Source: an uncultured Flavobacteriaceae bacterium
GTDB taxonomy: Bacteria; Bacteroidota; Bacteroidia; Flavobacteriales; Flavobacteriaceae
Length of the DNA stretch: 64,000 nucleotides
Direction of reading: 5' to 3'
Assembly (NCBI GenBank): GCA_947501845.1
Contig: CANMXP010000007.1
Coordinates: forward strand, 62,001 to 126,000
Both the position numbers and the translations under genes were made by a program. Positions 33,728-43,358 of this stretch are shown in pieces. Below the pieces are notes generated by a model. That model ran no database searches. It had not been told where the DNA came from and worked only from the letters and a program-made list of their open reading frames with translations. Position 1 is the stretch's first letter; each line of letters opens with the position of its first letter.

Positions 33728-36382
33728 ATGAAACATATTCTTAATTTAATTTTTATTGTTGCCGCTATAGGCTCATTAAAAGCGCAAACTATTACAGTTG
33801 ATGTAAACTTAAATGTAAAGCATCAATCGGGTAACGTTTCAGAATTTGAAAGAAGCAAATTTATAACTGTACATTCTACATTAGGTGATAGAGATTGGGA
33901 TTCTGATGCGCAACGAAAACAATTTTTAAACGACTTTGATGTGTACTTAGGCCGTGACAATGGGTCATTACCTTGGTTCTATAGTCAAACAGGCGAAGAT
34001 CCTGCAAAACCTGGTTGGCCAAGTATAGCTCAAATGCAAATTGAAGGCGACAAACAAATACAAAATTATGCTAATGATGCATCAATGCATGAGTTAGAAT
34101 TTCGTGCTCAAAATTCAATGATTGGTGGACAAGCTGTTTTATATCCTACAGGAAATAGAGTTGTTGACCCCGTAACGAACAACTCTCAAGCTTATACACC
34201 AAGGCTTGATGATTTTGAACCTTTAGCAGAATATTATGCACAATCTTTATTATTAAGGTACGGATCTGGCGGTGCTACGGGTGAGCCTAAACCTGCCATG
34301 GTTGAAGTTATGAACGAGCCCTTTGTTCATGCCGATGACATCCCTACAACTCGTGAAAAAATATCAGAATTGCATAATGCGGTGGCAAAACGCATTCATG
34401 AATTAAGCCCAGAAACTTTAGTTGGTGGTTATACAGCAGCTCATCCTTCATTTGAAGCTGGAGATTTTAATTTATGGAAAAATAATTGGAAATTATTCAT
34501 GGATATAGCTGGAGAAAACATGGATTTTTTCTCGGTACATTTATATGACTTTGTGGGAGACAACGATAATGGAAACCCTCAATATCGTAGTGGTAGTAAT
34601 GTTGAAGCTATTCTAGACATGATTTCTGCATACAGTTTCATAAAATTTGGAGAAGTAAAACCACTAAACATCTCAGAATATGGGGCCTTTTATCCAGGAA
34701 CAGCTGGTCCTTACTCACATGAGTTAGACTGGGCAAATGTGCGTTCTTTTTCATCTATGCAAATGCAATTTCTAGAACGTCAACAAGAAATATTAGTCGC
34801 CATGCCCTTCCTGTTACATAAAGCAAGTTGGTGGAGTCCACCAGAAAATGACCCTGACCGCGTATATGGCCCACGTCTATTGCGTCAAAAATGGGAAGTG
34901 GAAGGACAAACTGGAGACGAATGGGAATATGCAGATACTGTTATCTGGTACGATTTATGGAAAAATGTAAGAGGTACCCGCGCAGATACAAAAGCATCAG
35001 ACCAAGATATTCAAGCAGATGCTTATGTTAGCGGCAACAAAGCTTATGTTATAATTAATAGTCTGGAATTCGAAGATAGAACCATTAGTCTACTAATGAA
35101 CGGTATTAATGGTAACGATGTTCAGCAAGTGGTTGTTCGTAAAGCATATTTAGAAAATAATGCTACCAAATTAGAAGAAGAAACATTTACAGATATTCAA
35201 TCTGAAGTTTTATTACCTAAGCAAGCTACTATTATTCTGGAATATACTTTTGCAAATACAATATCACAGACAGAGGAAAATATTGAACAAAAATACTATG
35301 CCACTTCTTATTACAAACCTATCAATGCAAATGAAACACAAACATTCCAAATAAATAGCGTAACAAAAACTGGTACCCATGGAGAAGCAATCCTACGTTT
35401 AGGTGTAGGACGCGACCATGGCAAGTCTTTAAAGCCCTTGGTAGAGGTTAATGGTGCAGCAGTTGAAATTCCAGAAGACTGGAGAGGTTATAATCAAAAT
35501 AATAGGGATCGCTTTTTTGGTGTCATAGAAATCCCTGTATCATACGATTTAATTCAAGAAAATAATACCATTACCATTAATTTTAGTGATGCTGGTGGGC
35601 ATATTTCTTCTGTAGCCATGCAAGTATTCAATTTTTCAGAAAACATACGTATAGTAGACCCAGAAAATATTCCAGCAAATAATTTCAAAATTCAAACATC
35701 AAGCGCCACATGTCCTGGGGTGGAAAACGGAAAAATTATTATAGAAGCTTTACGCCAACAAAATTATGAGATTGCTATTACTTCTACAGGTTATAATGAA
35801 CAAGGTACATTCCCTAAGTCCTTTCAAGTTGAAGATCTAAAAGCTGGCACCTATAATATAGTAATCACTTTAGATGGCGTCCCCGATTATAAATATGAAT
35901 TTGATTTGGTTATCTCTGAGCCCGAAAATATAGACGTAACATCTAAAGTTAACAAAGCTTCAAAAGAAGTGGAATTAAATATGTCTGGAAGTTCAGAATA
36001 TATCATTACATTAAATAATGAAACTATAAAAACAACCAATAATAAAATACTCTTACCTCTTTCTAATGGGACTAACACTATAGAAATAAAAACAGAAAAA
36101 GAGTGTCAAGGAAAATTTGAAAAACAAATATTAGTTGGGAATAACCTAACGGTTTACCCAAACCCAGTTAATTCTATACTACACATAAACATTGCTGCGA
36201 AGGATAACACCGTAACAGAAATGTCTATATATAATATATTTGGCACACTGGTGTCTAGTAACGAAGCATTTATTGTTGATAACCAAATTAATACCAATGT
36301 ATCTAAATTGTCATCCGGTATATATTTCGTTAAAGTAAAGACTGGAGAGGTTAATGAAATATTGAAGATAGTAAAACAATAA
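33728..36382 (+). CDS. GH86-type beta-agarase/porphyranase with T9SS sorting domain
   Basis: An 884-residue secreted glycoside hydrolase. A signal peptide (to about SLKAQ, residue 20) is followed by a TIM-barrel region. The probable acid/base is E197 in EVMNEPFVH and the nucleophile is E317 in NISEYGAFYPG, as in clan-A enzymes of family GH86. Beta-sandwich modules follow at about 420-660. Residues about 805-884 (LTVYPNPVNSILHI ... SSGIYFVKVKTG) form a type A sorting domain for type IX secretion. The likely substrates are agar- or porphyran-type red-algal galactans. No sulfatase, SusCD pair or partner hydrolase is adjacent, so it is an isolated gene, not part of a visible utilisation locus. 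Confidence 0.87.
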   Translation: MKHILNLIFIVAAIGSLKAQTITVDVNLNVKHQSGNVSEFERSKFITVHSTLGDRDWDSDAQRKQFLNDFDVYLGRDNGSLPWFYSQTGEDPAKPGWPSIAQMQIEGDKQIQNYANDASMHELEFRAQNSMIGGQAVLYPTGNRVVDPVTNNSQAYTPRLDDFEPLAEYYAQSLLLRYGSGGATGEPKPAMVEVMNEPFVHADDIPTTREKISELHNAVAKRIHELSPETLVGGYTAAHPSFEAGDFNLWKNNWKLFMDIAGENMDFFSVHLYDFVGDNDNGNPQYRSGSNVEAILDMISAYSFIKFGEVKPLNISEYGAFYPGTAGPYSHELDWANVRSFSSMQMQFLERQQEILVAMPFLLHKASWWSPPENDPDRVYGPRLLRQKWEVEGQTGDEWEYADTVIWYDLWKNVRGTRADTKASDQDIQADAYVSGNKAYVIINSLEFEDRTISLLMNGINGNDVQQVVVRKAYLENNATKLEEETFTDIQSEVLLPKQATIILEYTFANTISQTEENIEQKYYATSYYKPINANETQTFQINSVTKTGTHGEAILRLGVGRDHGKSLKPLVEVNGAAVEIPEDWRGYNQNNRDRFFGVIEIPVSYDLIQENNTITINFSDAGGHISSVAMQVFNFSENIRIVDPENIPANNFKIQTSSATCPGVENGKIIIEALRQQNYEIAITSTGYNEQGTFPKSFQVEDLKAGTYNIVITLDGVPDYKYEFDLVISEPENIDVTSKVNKASKEVELNMSGSSEYIITLNNETIKTTNNKILLPLSNGTNTIEIKTEKECQGKFEKQILVGNNLTVYPNPVNSILHINIAAKDNTVTEMSIYNIFGTLVSSNEAFIVDNQINTNVSKLSSGIYFVKVKTGEVNEILKIVKQ

Positions 36383-36416
36383 ATAAAAATTATGTAACTT
36401 TAGGTTCTAGCATTAG

Positions 36417-36463
36417 AAATGGTTTTGCTGCTTTTTTAAGTAAATTAATCAGTAAAACCATTT
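36417..36463 (+). terminator. Terminator of the GH86 gene
   Basis: Arms aaatggttttgctg (36417-36430) and cagtaaaaccattt (36450-36463) pair over 14 positions with one G-T, around a 19-nt loop, and a pyrimidine-rich tail follows. Confidence 0.65.
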
Positions 36464-36499
36464 TCTTCTTATCAGTTGGTTTGTGTTAAATTACTATTT

Positions 36500-36958
36500 A
36501 TGAAAACTACAAAGCGCTTAGAACAAGCTTTAACAAAGTTATATACCGCATTTCATAATAATGAATTAAATCCTGAATGTTGTAAACAATGTGCCGTTGG
36601 TAATATTTTAGACAACACGGATAGTTGGAAACACCTTTCGGATGAACATGGTACATTAAAACTGAATTATATTGGTAAAGTACATGAAACACTAGGTAGA
36701 AGGTTTAATGGTTACAGACCGTTGGAATTATTAAAAATCGAAAATATTTTTTTAGAAGCCTGTGGTTATAACTTACCACTTCATCATAAAAATGATAAAC
36801 CAAGCACCCCTACCAATAAAGACATTTTGTTTAATGGTCTAAGTGAAGTCATAAAGTTTTTGTGTCGTTTGGATCATGTTTCTAACGTTATGGATTACAC
36901 AAAACTGTTTGAATTTGAAAATGAAAAACCTAAATATGAGTTAGAATTTTACAGCTAA
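36500..36958 (+). CDS. Conserved cysteine-motif protein, unknown function
   Basis: A 152-residue cytoplasmic protein; the start at 36500 (MKTTKRLEQA) is preferred to an in-frame ATG eight codons upstream. A compact motif NPECCKQCAVGNI (C27, C28, C31) could bind a metal. The rest is helical, with LEIFLEACGYNLP-like and LFNGLSEVIKFLCRLD segments. I recall relatives being labelled as an Na+-NQR subunit F. It lacks every NqrF motif, so this is probably a misleading label. It is convergent with the nqr operon and separated from it by a terminator. Confidence 0.7.
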   Translation: MKTTKRLEQALTKLYTAFHNNELNPECCKQCAVGNILDNTDSWKHLSDEHGTLKLNYIGKVHETLGRRFNGYRPLELLKIENIFLEACGYNLPLHHKNDKPSTPTNKDILFNGLSEVIKFLCRLDHVSNVMDYTKLFEFENEKPKYELEFYS

Positions 36959-36989
36959 AAATTTCCTAACTATTATATTTTAAATAAAG

Positions 36990-37013
36990 AAACCCAACAT
37001 TGCTGTTGGGTTT
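36990..37013 (+). terminator. Terminator of the cysteine-motif gene
   Basis: A 10-bp stem, aaacccaaca at 36990-36999 paired with 37004-37013, has a 4-nt loop and a T-rich tail, 32 bp after the stop. On the minus strand it may also stop nqr transcripts. Confidence 0.8.
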
Positions 37014-37104
37014 TATTTTATATAGATTATTTCGCATGATACACTTTTCGATTTATTTCGGCTATGCTCAATAAATCTCAAGAAATACGAATGACAATTA
37101 TTGT

Positions 37105-38421
37105 CTAACCTCCAAAGTCATCAAATCTAATATGTTCATCTGGGATACCAAAATCTTCTCCCATTTTTTGAACCGCTTTATTCATTAACGGTGGTCCACA
37201 GAAATACAATTCAATATCTTCTGGCGCTTCATGCAGGCTTAAATAGTTATCGATAACACAGTTGTGAATAAACCCAACAAAACCATCACCTGGAGCATCA
37301 ATATTCTCTTTCACTTTCCAATTATCTTCTGGTAAAGGTTCAGATAATGCCAAGAAGAATTTAAAGTTAGGGAACTCTTTTTCTAACGCATAGAAGTGCT
37401 CTAAATAGAACAACTCACGCTTAGATCGTCCTCCATACCAATATGTTACCTTTCTTCCTGTTCTTAATGTTTTAAATAAGTGATATAAGTGCGAACGCAT
37501 TGGTGCCATACCAGCTCCACCACCTACATAAAGCATTTCACTTTCAGACTCATTGATAAAGAATTCACCATAAGGTCCAGAAATGGTCACCTTATCACCT
37601 GGTTTTTGAGCAAATATATAAGACGATGCTACACCTGGGTTAACATCCATCCAACCGTTCTTAGCACGATCCCATGGTGGCGTAGCAATACGCACATTCA
37701 ACATAATCTCACGTCCTTCAGCTGGAAAAGAAGCCATAGAATAAGCTCTCTCAACTGTTTCTGTGTTCTTCATCACCAATGGCCAAAGACCAAACTTATC
37801 CCACTCTGCTTGGAACTTATCTGGAGTTTCATGCTCTTCAGGGTGTGCAGTAATATCGATATCTGAATATTTAATCTCGCACTCAGGTATTTCAATTTGA
37901 ATATACCCCCCTGCTTTATAGCCCATATCTTCTGGAATCTCAACAACAAACTCTTTAATAAAAGAGGCTACGTTATAGTTACGCACTACGGTTGCTTCCC
38001 ACTTTTTAATACCAAACACTTCTTCAGGAATCGTAATATCCATATCCTGTTTTACTTTAACCTGACAAGCTAAACGTGCTCCGTGTTGTAATTCTTTACG
38101 CGTAAAATGTGGCGTTTCTGTTGGTAAAGCTTCTCCTCCACCTTCTAATACATGACACTCACATTGAATACATGTACCACCTCCACCACATGCAGATGGT
38201 AAAAATATTTTTTGAGCACCCAATGTTGTCAACAGACTATCTCCAGAAGCTACTTCAACCTCACGTTCACCATTGATAGTAATCTTTACTGGTCCTGATG
38301 GTGATAATTTTTGTTTTACAAATAATAGTAAAGCGACTAATAACAATGTAATAATTAAAAACGCTGTTACTGTTGCTACTACGGTTCCTAATGTCCCTGC
38401 TGCTAATATCATATTACTCAT
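37105..38421 (-). CDS. nqrF: Na+-translocating NADH:quinone reductase subunit F
   Basis: A 438-residue NADH-oxidising subunit. One N-terminal transmembrane helix (about 10-36), then a plant-type 2Fe-2S domain with C78, C84, C87 and C119, then a ferredoxin-reductase module. RAYSMAS (FAD), [19 protein letters not shown] (NAD) and the C-terminal [12 protein letters not shown] are intact. It passes electrons from NADH through FAD and 2Fe-2S into the complex. It is the last gene of nqrABCDEF and overlaps nqrE by 8 bp. Confidence 0.97.
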   Translation of the reverse strand: MSNMILAAGTLGTVVATVTAFLIITLLLVALLLFVKQKLSPSGPVKITINGEREVEVASGDSLLTTLGAQKIFLPSACGGGGTCIQCECHVLEGGGEALPTETPHFTRKELQHGARLACQVKVKQDMDITIPEEVFGIKKWEATVVRNYNVASFIKEFVVEIPEDMGYKAGGYIQIEIPECEIKYSDIDITAHPEEHETPDKFQAEWDKFGLWPLVMKNTETVERAYSMASFPAEGREIMLNVRIATPPWDRAKNGWMDVNPGVASSYIFAQKPGDKVTISGPYGEFFINESESEMLYVGGGAGMAPMRSHLYHLFKTLRTGRKVTYWYGGRSKRELFYLEHFYALEKEFPNFKFFLALSEPLPEDNWKVKENIDAPGDGFVGFIHNCVIDNYLSLHEAPEDIELYFCGPPLMNKAVQKMGEDFGIPDEHIRFDDFGG

Positions 38422-39148
38422 TTACTTTTATGTTGTTAGCCATCACTTTTTCTTCAGATGTTTCTACTTCTTTTGATTCTATATTCTTGTTAACAGAAGC
38501 TGTTTTTTCTTCTTTAGAAGCGCCTTCGTCGCCTCCTGTTAACATACCTCCAAAACTCATAAAACCAATCGCCATTAAACCTGTTATGATAAATGTAATA
38601 CCCAAACCTCTTAATGCTGGTGGTACATTTGAATATCTGATCTTTTCACGAATAGCTGCAATCGCTAAAATCGCTAAAAACCATCCAATACCAGAACCAA
38701 TACCATAAGTTGTTGCTAATCCTAAAGTTGGAATTTCACGAGATTGCATAAATAAAGAACCTCCTAAAATAGCACAGTTTACTGCTATAAGTGGTAAAAA
38801 GATACCTAATGAATTATATAATGATGGTGAAAACTTCTCTACAACAATTTCTACCAACTGTACCATAGTTGCAATGGTTGCAATAAACATGATAAATGAT
38901 AGGAAACTTAAATCGTAAGATGCATACTCTTCACCTAACCAAGACAAAGCGCCTTCTTGTAGAATATACTGATCTAATAACCAGTTTAATGGTACCGTAA
39001 TAGCTAATACAAATATTACTGCGGCACCAAGACCAACAGCTGTACTCACTTTTTTAGATACGGCTAGGTAAGAACACATTCCTAAGAACGTGGCAAATAC
39101 CATGTTATCTATAAATATTGATTTGAAAAATAATTCTATATGTTCCAT
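38414..39148 (-). CDS. nqrE: Na+-translocating NADH:quinone reductase subunit E
   Basis: A 244-residue membrane subunit with six predicted helices; [12 protein letters not shown] and the opposing [10 protein letters not shown] carry the paired cysteines that hold the intramembrane iron centre shared with NqrD. Compared with the usual length of about 200, it has a C-terminal extension of about 40 residues ([20 protein letters not shown] and beyond), charged and low in complexity. The extension overlaps the start of nqrF by 8 bp. The upstream gap to nqrD, 72 bp, is the only sizeable gap in the operon. Confidence 0.96.
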   Translation of the reverse strand: MEHIELFFKSIFIDNMVFATFLGMCSYLAVSKKVSTAVGLGAAVIFVLAITVPLNWLLDQYILQEGALSWLGEEYASYDLSFLSFIMFIATIATMVQLVEIVVEKFSPSLYNSLGIFLPLIAVNCAILGGSLFMQSREIPTLGLATTYGIGSGIGWFLAILAIAAIREKIRYSNVPPALRGLGITFIITGLMAIGFMSFGGMLTGGDEGASKEEKTASVNKNIESKEVETSEEKVMANNIKVNE

Positions 39149-39154
39149 ATTCTT

Positions 39155-39220
39155 TTAGTTTTCAGTTCCAGTCTCAGTTTGCAGTTTTTGCTGTTTACTG
39201 TGACTGTTACTGCTTACTGA
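39155..39220. repeat. Low-complexity ACTG/CAGT repeat between nqrD and nqrE
   Basis: The gap contains repeated cagt/actg units (ttttcagttccagtctcag, then tgctgtttactgtgactg and onward). On the minus strand it reads AAACTGAGACTGGAACTGAA. Nearly the same phrase, aaactgagactgaacactga, occurs at about 63975-63994. This looks like a dispersed intergenic minisatellite that has landed inside the operon. Confidence 0.55.
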
Positions 39221-39865
39221 TTAGTCTTCGATTAATGCTTTGTTTCTAGTTCTTTGTACCCAAATAATAACACCTACAACAATTAAAGCCATTGGTGCCA
39301 ATAGCATAAAACCATTGTTTTCATATCCAATACTATATAGCCCTGTTTTTGCAATAGGATCTCCTAATACTTTAAAACCTAATAATGTTCCAGAACCAAG
39401 TAGTTCTCTAAAGAACCCAACAATTATTAAAATAACTCCGTATCCAAGTGCATTACCTATACCATCAAGGAATGAACGCCATGGCCCATTTCCTAAAGCA
39501 AAAGCTTCAAAACGTCCCATAATAATACAGTTGGTAATTATAAGTCCGATAAAAGCTCCCAACTCTTTACTTAGTTGATAAGAGAATGCTTTTAATACCT
39601 GATCTACTATAATAACCAAGGCAGCAACTACAGTAAGCTGTACAATAATTCTAATTTTAGACGGAATAATATTTCTAATTAATGAGATAACAACATTACC
39701 TATACCTAAAACAAATAATACAGAAACTGCCATTACTATAGAAGCTTTCAATTGAGCAGTAATTGCTAAAGCTGAACAAATACCAAGAACTTGAATTGTA
39801 ATTGGGTTATCGTCTGCTAAAGGGTCTAATATTAATTTGCTATCTTTTCTTGATAAAAGTCCCAT
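39221..39865 (-). CDS. nqrD: Na+-translocating NADH:quinone reductase subunit D
   Basis: A 214-residue integral membrane subunit with six predicted helices, paralogous to NqrE. Cysteines in TIQVLGICSALAIT and IGLIITNCIIMGRFEAFA match those that bind the Fe centre between NqrD and NqrE. Length is standard. It lies 6 bp after nqrC and 72 bp before nqrE. Confidence 0.96.
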   Translation of the reverse strand: MGLLSRKDSKLILDPLADDNPITIQVLGICSALAITAQLKASIVMAVSVLFVLGIGNVVISLIRNIIPSKIRIIVQLTVVAALVIIVDQVLKAFSYQLSKELGAFIGLIITNCIIMGRFEAFALGNGPWRSFLDGIGNALGYGVILIIVGFFRELLGSGTLLGFKVLGDPIAKTGLYSIGYENNGFMLLAPMALIVVGVIIWVQRTRNKALIED

Positions 39866-39871
39866 AAAATA

Positions 39872-40621
39872 CTAGTTTTTTAAAGTTTTAAAATAAGGCA
39901 CATACAACTTCAAATCGCTTCTCAACATGGCTGCTACACCGTCTCCTGTAATAGTAGCTCCTGCTATAGCATCAACTTCATTATCCGTTTTATCCTTGTT
40001 CAAAGGATCTGCATTACTTTTTGAAATATTAATCCCAACAAAATTTCCTGAGGCATCTAATAAATGCTCTCCTATAAAGTCATCCATAAAGAAACGCTCC
40101 TTTATATTGGCTCCGAGACCAGCAGTTTCTCCCTGGTGATCGAAATAAGCTCCTTGTACAATCATGTTTTCATCCATGGCAACATAAGCCCAAACAGCAT
40201 CCCAAAGACCTTTCCCTCTAATTGGTGCTATATAAAAAGTTTTACCTTCTTTTTCTCCAATAAATAACGGTAAACGCCTTTCTTCACCACTTTTAGCTTT
40301 AGATTGCTCTTTTTTAACATCGATCAAATAAGCTTCTTTGTTTTCTTCAGCCTTTGTTTCGTTAGTTATTACGAGTTGTTTCGTTATATATTTTGTGAAC
40401 GCATCGGCTACTTTATCTGTAGAAATAAAATTAGCACTCCCCTCTTCATTTTCATTAACACCCATGGCGTATAAAATATTTTGCTGCTTTTCAATACGCT
40501 TATTCTCTGCTATATTTGGTTTTAATGATGAAGCAACAAAAGCTAATAATGCTCCAACAACCAATACCATTCCTATGGCAAATAAGATTGTATATGAATT
40601 TTTATCTGTTCTATTTTCCAT
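39872..40621 (-). CDS. nqrC: Na+-translocating NADH:quinone reductase subunit C
   Basis: A 249-residue subunit with one N-terminal transmembrane helix (about 10-32) and a periplasmic FMN-binding domain. The flavinylation site is D217-A-I-A-G-A-T223, where T223 would carry FMN through a phosphoester bond made by ApbE. The general motif is Dxx(s/t)gAT, so position 220 is alanine in place of Ser/Thr, while the essential A-T pair is kept. It is 2 bp from nqrB and 6 bp from nqrD. Confidence 0.96.
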   Translation of the reverse strand: MENRTDKNSYTILFAIGMVLVVGALLAFVASSLKPNIAENKRIEKQQNILYAMGVNENEEGSANFISTDKVADAFTKYITKQLVITNETKAEENKEAYLIDVKKEQSKAKSGEERRLPLFIGEKEGKTFYIAPIRGKGLWDAVWAYVAMDENMIVQGAYFDHQGETAGLGANIKERFFMDDFIGEHLLDASGNFVGINISKSNADPLNKDKTDNEVDAIAGATITGDGVAAMLRSDLKLYVPYFKTLKN

Positions 40622-40623
40622 CG

Positions 40624-41850
40624 TTATGCAACTTTAGCTTTTAAACGTTTCTTTCTTTTCTTAACATTACCTTGAACAACATAATGATCGATAGTCGGTG
40701 CAAATACATTCATTAATAGAATAGCTAACATTACACCTTCTGGGTAAGCAGGGTTAAATACGCGAATCATAATAGAAATAAACCCTACCAAGAAACCATA
40801 TATCCATTTCCCTTTATTTGTTTGTGATGCTGTTACTGGGTCGGTAGCCATAAATACGGTACCAAAAGCAAAACCTCCAATAAGTAAGTGATGCCACCAG
40901 GTTGTACTCATTAATCCGTAGAATTTGCTACTCTCGGTAATCCATCCCGAATCAACTACCTGATTAAAGATTAACCCCATAACGATAGCTCCCAAAGCAG
41001 AAGACAACATAATTCTCCAACTTCCTATCTTAGCAAAGATTAAGAATAAACCGCCTAATAAAATTAATAAGGTAGATGTTTCTCCAACAGAACCTGGAAT
41101 AAACCCTAAGAACATATCCATCACTTCATATCCAGCTTCTTTTCCTTGTGCCAAACTACCTAAAATAGTTTCACCAGAAATGGCGTCTAGATTTGCGCCT
41201 GCTGCAATTTCCTTAGTTCTTTCAACGGCCCCTTCAACCCATACTTTATCTCCAGACATCCATGTAGGATATGCAAAGAATAGGAAAGCACGAATTGTTA
41301 ATGCAGGATTAAGAATGTTCATTCCTGTACCTCCAAAAACCTCTTTACCTATAACAACACCAAATATAACCGCAACAGCTAGCATCCATAATGGAATATC
41401 TATTGGTACTATAAGTGGTACCAACATACCAGTTACCAAATAACCTTCTTCTACTTCGTGTCCTTTTATAATAGCGAATATGAATTCAATTCCTAAACCA
41501 ACACCATAGGATACAATGACTAACGGTAATATTTTCCAAAAACCAATCATAAAGTTATCCATAGTCCAAAACTCCGAACTAAAAAAACTTCCTGCTACGG
41601 CTTGAATATCTCCGACTTCTATATTATGTTGATAACCAGCATTAAACATTCCGAAAATCAAACATGGTACCATAGCCATGATAACGGTATTCATGGTACG
41701 TTTTAAATCATCGGCTACTTTTATATGAGTTCCATTGTGAGTGGTCTCATTTGGCAAGTATAAAAACGTGTGGATTGCAGAAAATGCAGGTAACCACTTT
41801 TTGTCTTTGTTCTTTACTTTAAAATTATGTAATTTTTCTTTTAAACCCAT
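40624..41850 (-). CDS. nqrB: Na+-translocating NADH:quinone reductase subunit B
   Basis: A 408-residue membrane subunit with about ten helices; it binds riboflavin, covalent FMN and ubiquinone or menaquinone. Family segments include GGTGMNILNPALTIRAF, FIPGSVGETSTLLILLGG, and MATDPVTASQT. The candidate flavinylation motif reads D222-A-I-S-G-E-T228, with glutamate (codon GAA at about 41172) where the consensus Dxx(s/t)gAT has alanine. The start overlaps the nqrA stop by 1 bp. Confidence 0.96.
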   Translation of the reverse strand: MGLKEKLHNFKVKNKDKKWLPAFSAIHTFLYLPNETTHNGTHIKVADDLKRTMNTVIMAMVPCLIFGMFNAGYQHNIEVGDIQAVAGSFFSSEFWTMDNFMIGFWKILPLVIVSYGVGLGIEFIFAIIKGHEVEEGYLVTGMLVPLIVPIDIPLWMLAVAVIFGVVIGKEVFGGTGMNILNPALTIRAFLFFAYPTWMSGDKVWVEGAVERTKEIAAGANLDAISGETILGSLAQGKEAGYEVMDMFLGFIPGSVGETSTLLILLGGLFLIFAKIGSWRIMLSSALGAIVMGLIFNQVVDSGWITESSKFYGLMSTTWWHHLLIGGFAFGTVFMATDPVTASQTNKGKWIYGFLVGFISIMIRVFNPAYPEGVMLAILLMNVFAPTIDHYVVQGNVKKRKKRLKAKVA

Positions 41851-43205
41851 TATCCGATCTCTTTAAGCATTAAGTCTAAACCTTCTCTTATAATTTTTTG
41901 ATGTGGTTGTTTAGACACACAAACAAATTCTGTTAATGCAAAATCTTCAGGAGCTACTTCATACATTCCTAAAGCTTCCATTTCATCTAAATCTTTATAC
42001 ATACATGCTTTTAATATCTGCATGGGGTATATATCTAAAGGAAACACTTCTTCATAAGTTCCTGTTGTTACAAAAGCACGATGCTCACCATTCGTATTGG
42101 TATTTAAATCGTATGCCTTCTTAGGACTTAACCAAGAAAAAGTAAGTGCTCTTGATGTCGATATTTTATTGAAAATAGGTTTGTTCCATCCAAAAAAATC
42201 ATAATCATCGCCTTCAGGAATTATAGAAATCACATTACTGTAGTAATCCAAATAGCCATCTGGTTTTATTTGTTTTCCGCTTAAAACATTTCCTGAAATA
42301 ACACGATCGTTGGCATCTTTAGCAATGCCCTTATCGTAAATCATGGTTGCTACTTCGCTTCCTATCTTGGTAACAAAATATCTCGGCTTTTCAACTGAAG
42401 AACCAACCAGAGCTACAACGCGTTCTGCATTAAACTTTCCTGTTAACAATAACTCACCTATAACAACTAAGTCTTGAGGGCTAACAGTCCAAACAACCTC
42501 TCCTTTATTTATTGGATCTATTTTATTTATCTGTGTTCCTACATTCCCAGATGGGTGTGGTCCAGAAACCTTATGCAAGCTAATACCTGCTAAACCAGCT
42601 AATGGCGAATTTCCATTCTTTCCAACAGAGACATGTACTTTACCTTCTGTAAGCTTTCCTAAAGCCGTAACTGCGACTTGTAATTCGGCTTCTTTTCCTT
42701 GTAAGGTAAAATCCAAATCGGCTGCTAGTGGAGCACTGGCATATCCCGATATAAAGATAGCTTTTGGCGCTTTATCTGGGTTAGCAATCACATCATAAGG
42801 ACGTTGTTTTACAAACGGCCAACAACCTGTTGCCAGTAAATGCGATTTGATAGCTTCAGAATTAGCAGTATCCACATCAAACTTACCAGAATCCTGATAA
42901 GCTTGCTCTTTATCTGCTTGAATTTTAATTGCTAAAATTTTACGTTTTTCACCACGAGAAATTTCTAAAACTTCACCAGATACTGGAGAAGCAAACTTGA
43001 TAGCTTCGTTAGATTTATCGAAAAAAACAGGCTCTCCTGCTTTTACTTTTGTTCCAACTTTAGAGATTAATTTAGGGATAACGCCGTGGAAGTCTTCAGG
43101 TCTTAAAGTATAAAAGTTGCTTACTATTGCCTTTTCGGAGGTTTTTTCAGCTTCACCTTTAAGTTTAATGTCTAGACCTTTTTTAATGCGAATGTCGTTT
43201 GACAT
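41850..43205 (-). CDS. nqrA: Na+-translocating NADH:quinone reductase subunit A
   Basis: A 451-residue peripheral cytoplasmic subunit. The N-terminal biotinyl-lipoyl-like part (KVGTKVKAGEPVFFDK, ASPVSGEVLEI) is followed by the SLBB-like region (LAGLAGISLHKVSGPHPSGN) and a C-terminal helical domain ending LREGLDLMLKEIG-like. It is the first gene of the operon. A minus-strand -7 box sits 37 bp upstream. The complex pumps sodium out while reducing menaquinone. Confidence 0.96.
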   Translation of the reverse strand: MSNDIRIKKGLDIKLKGEAEKTSEKAIVSNFYTLRPEDFHGVIPKLISKVGTKVKAGEPVFFDKSNEAIKFASPVSGEVLEISRGEKRKILAIKIQADKEQAYQDSGKFDVDTANSEAIKSHLLATGCWPFVKQRPYDVIANPDKAPKAIFISGYASAPLAADLDFTLQGKEAELQVAVTALGKLTEGKVHVSVGKNGNSPLAGLAGISLHKVSGPHPSGNVGTQINKIDPINKGEVVWTVSPQDLVVIGELLLTGKFNAERVVALVGSSVEKPRYFVTKIGSEVATMIYDKGIAKDANDRVISGNVLSGKQIKPDGYLDYYSNVISIIPEGDDYDFFGWNKPIFNKISTSRALTFSWLSPKKAYDLNTNTNGEHRAFVTTGTYEEVFPLDIYPMQILKACMYKDLDEMEALGMYEVAPEDFALTEFVCVSKQPHQKIIREGLDLMLKEIG

Positions 43206-43241
43206 ATTTTTTTATTGTAATTAGTTGTCTAAAAATCGGTG

Positions 43242-43249
43242 CAAAAATA
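43242..43249 (-). promoter_or_regulatory. -7 box of the nqr operon
   Basis: On the minus strand the sequence is TATTTTTG, followed by C, matching TAnnTTTG, 37 bp before the nqrA ATG. No clear -33 TTG is seen. Confidence 0.45.
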
Positions 43250-43324
43250 CGAATTTAAAATACAGTTTTCATAATAAATCGAATAGAATTTTATCACCTT
43301 TTTAATAAGTTTCATTTTAGGCAT

Positions 43325-43332
43325 TAAATTTG
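43325..43332 (+). promoter_or_regulatory. -7 box of the T9SS plug-domain gene
   Basis: TAAATTTG matches TAnnTTTG, 26 bp before the ATG at 43359. Confidence 0.4.
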
Positions 43333-43358
43333 TTTATATTTACAAAAATTGTCCTACA

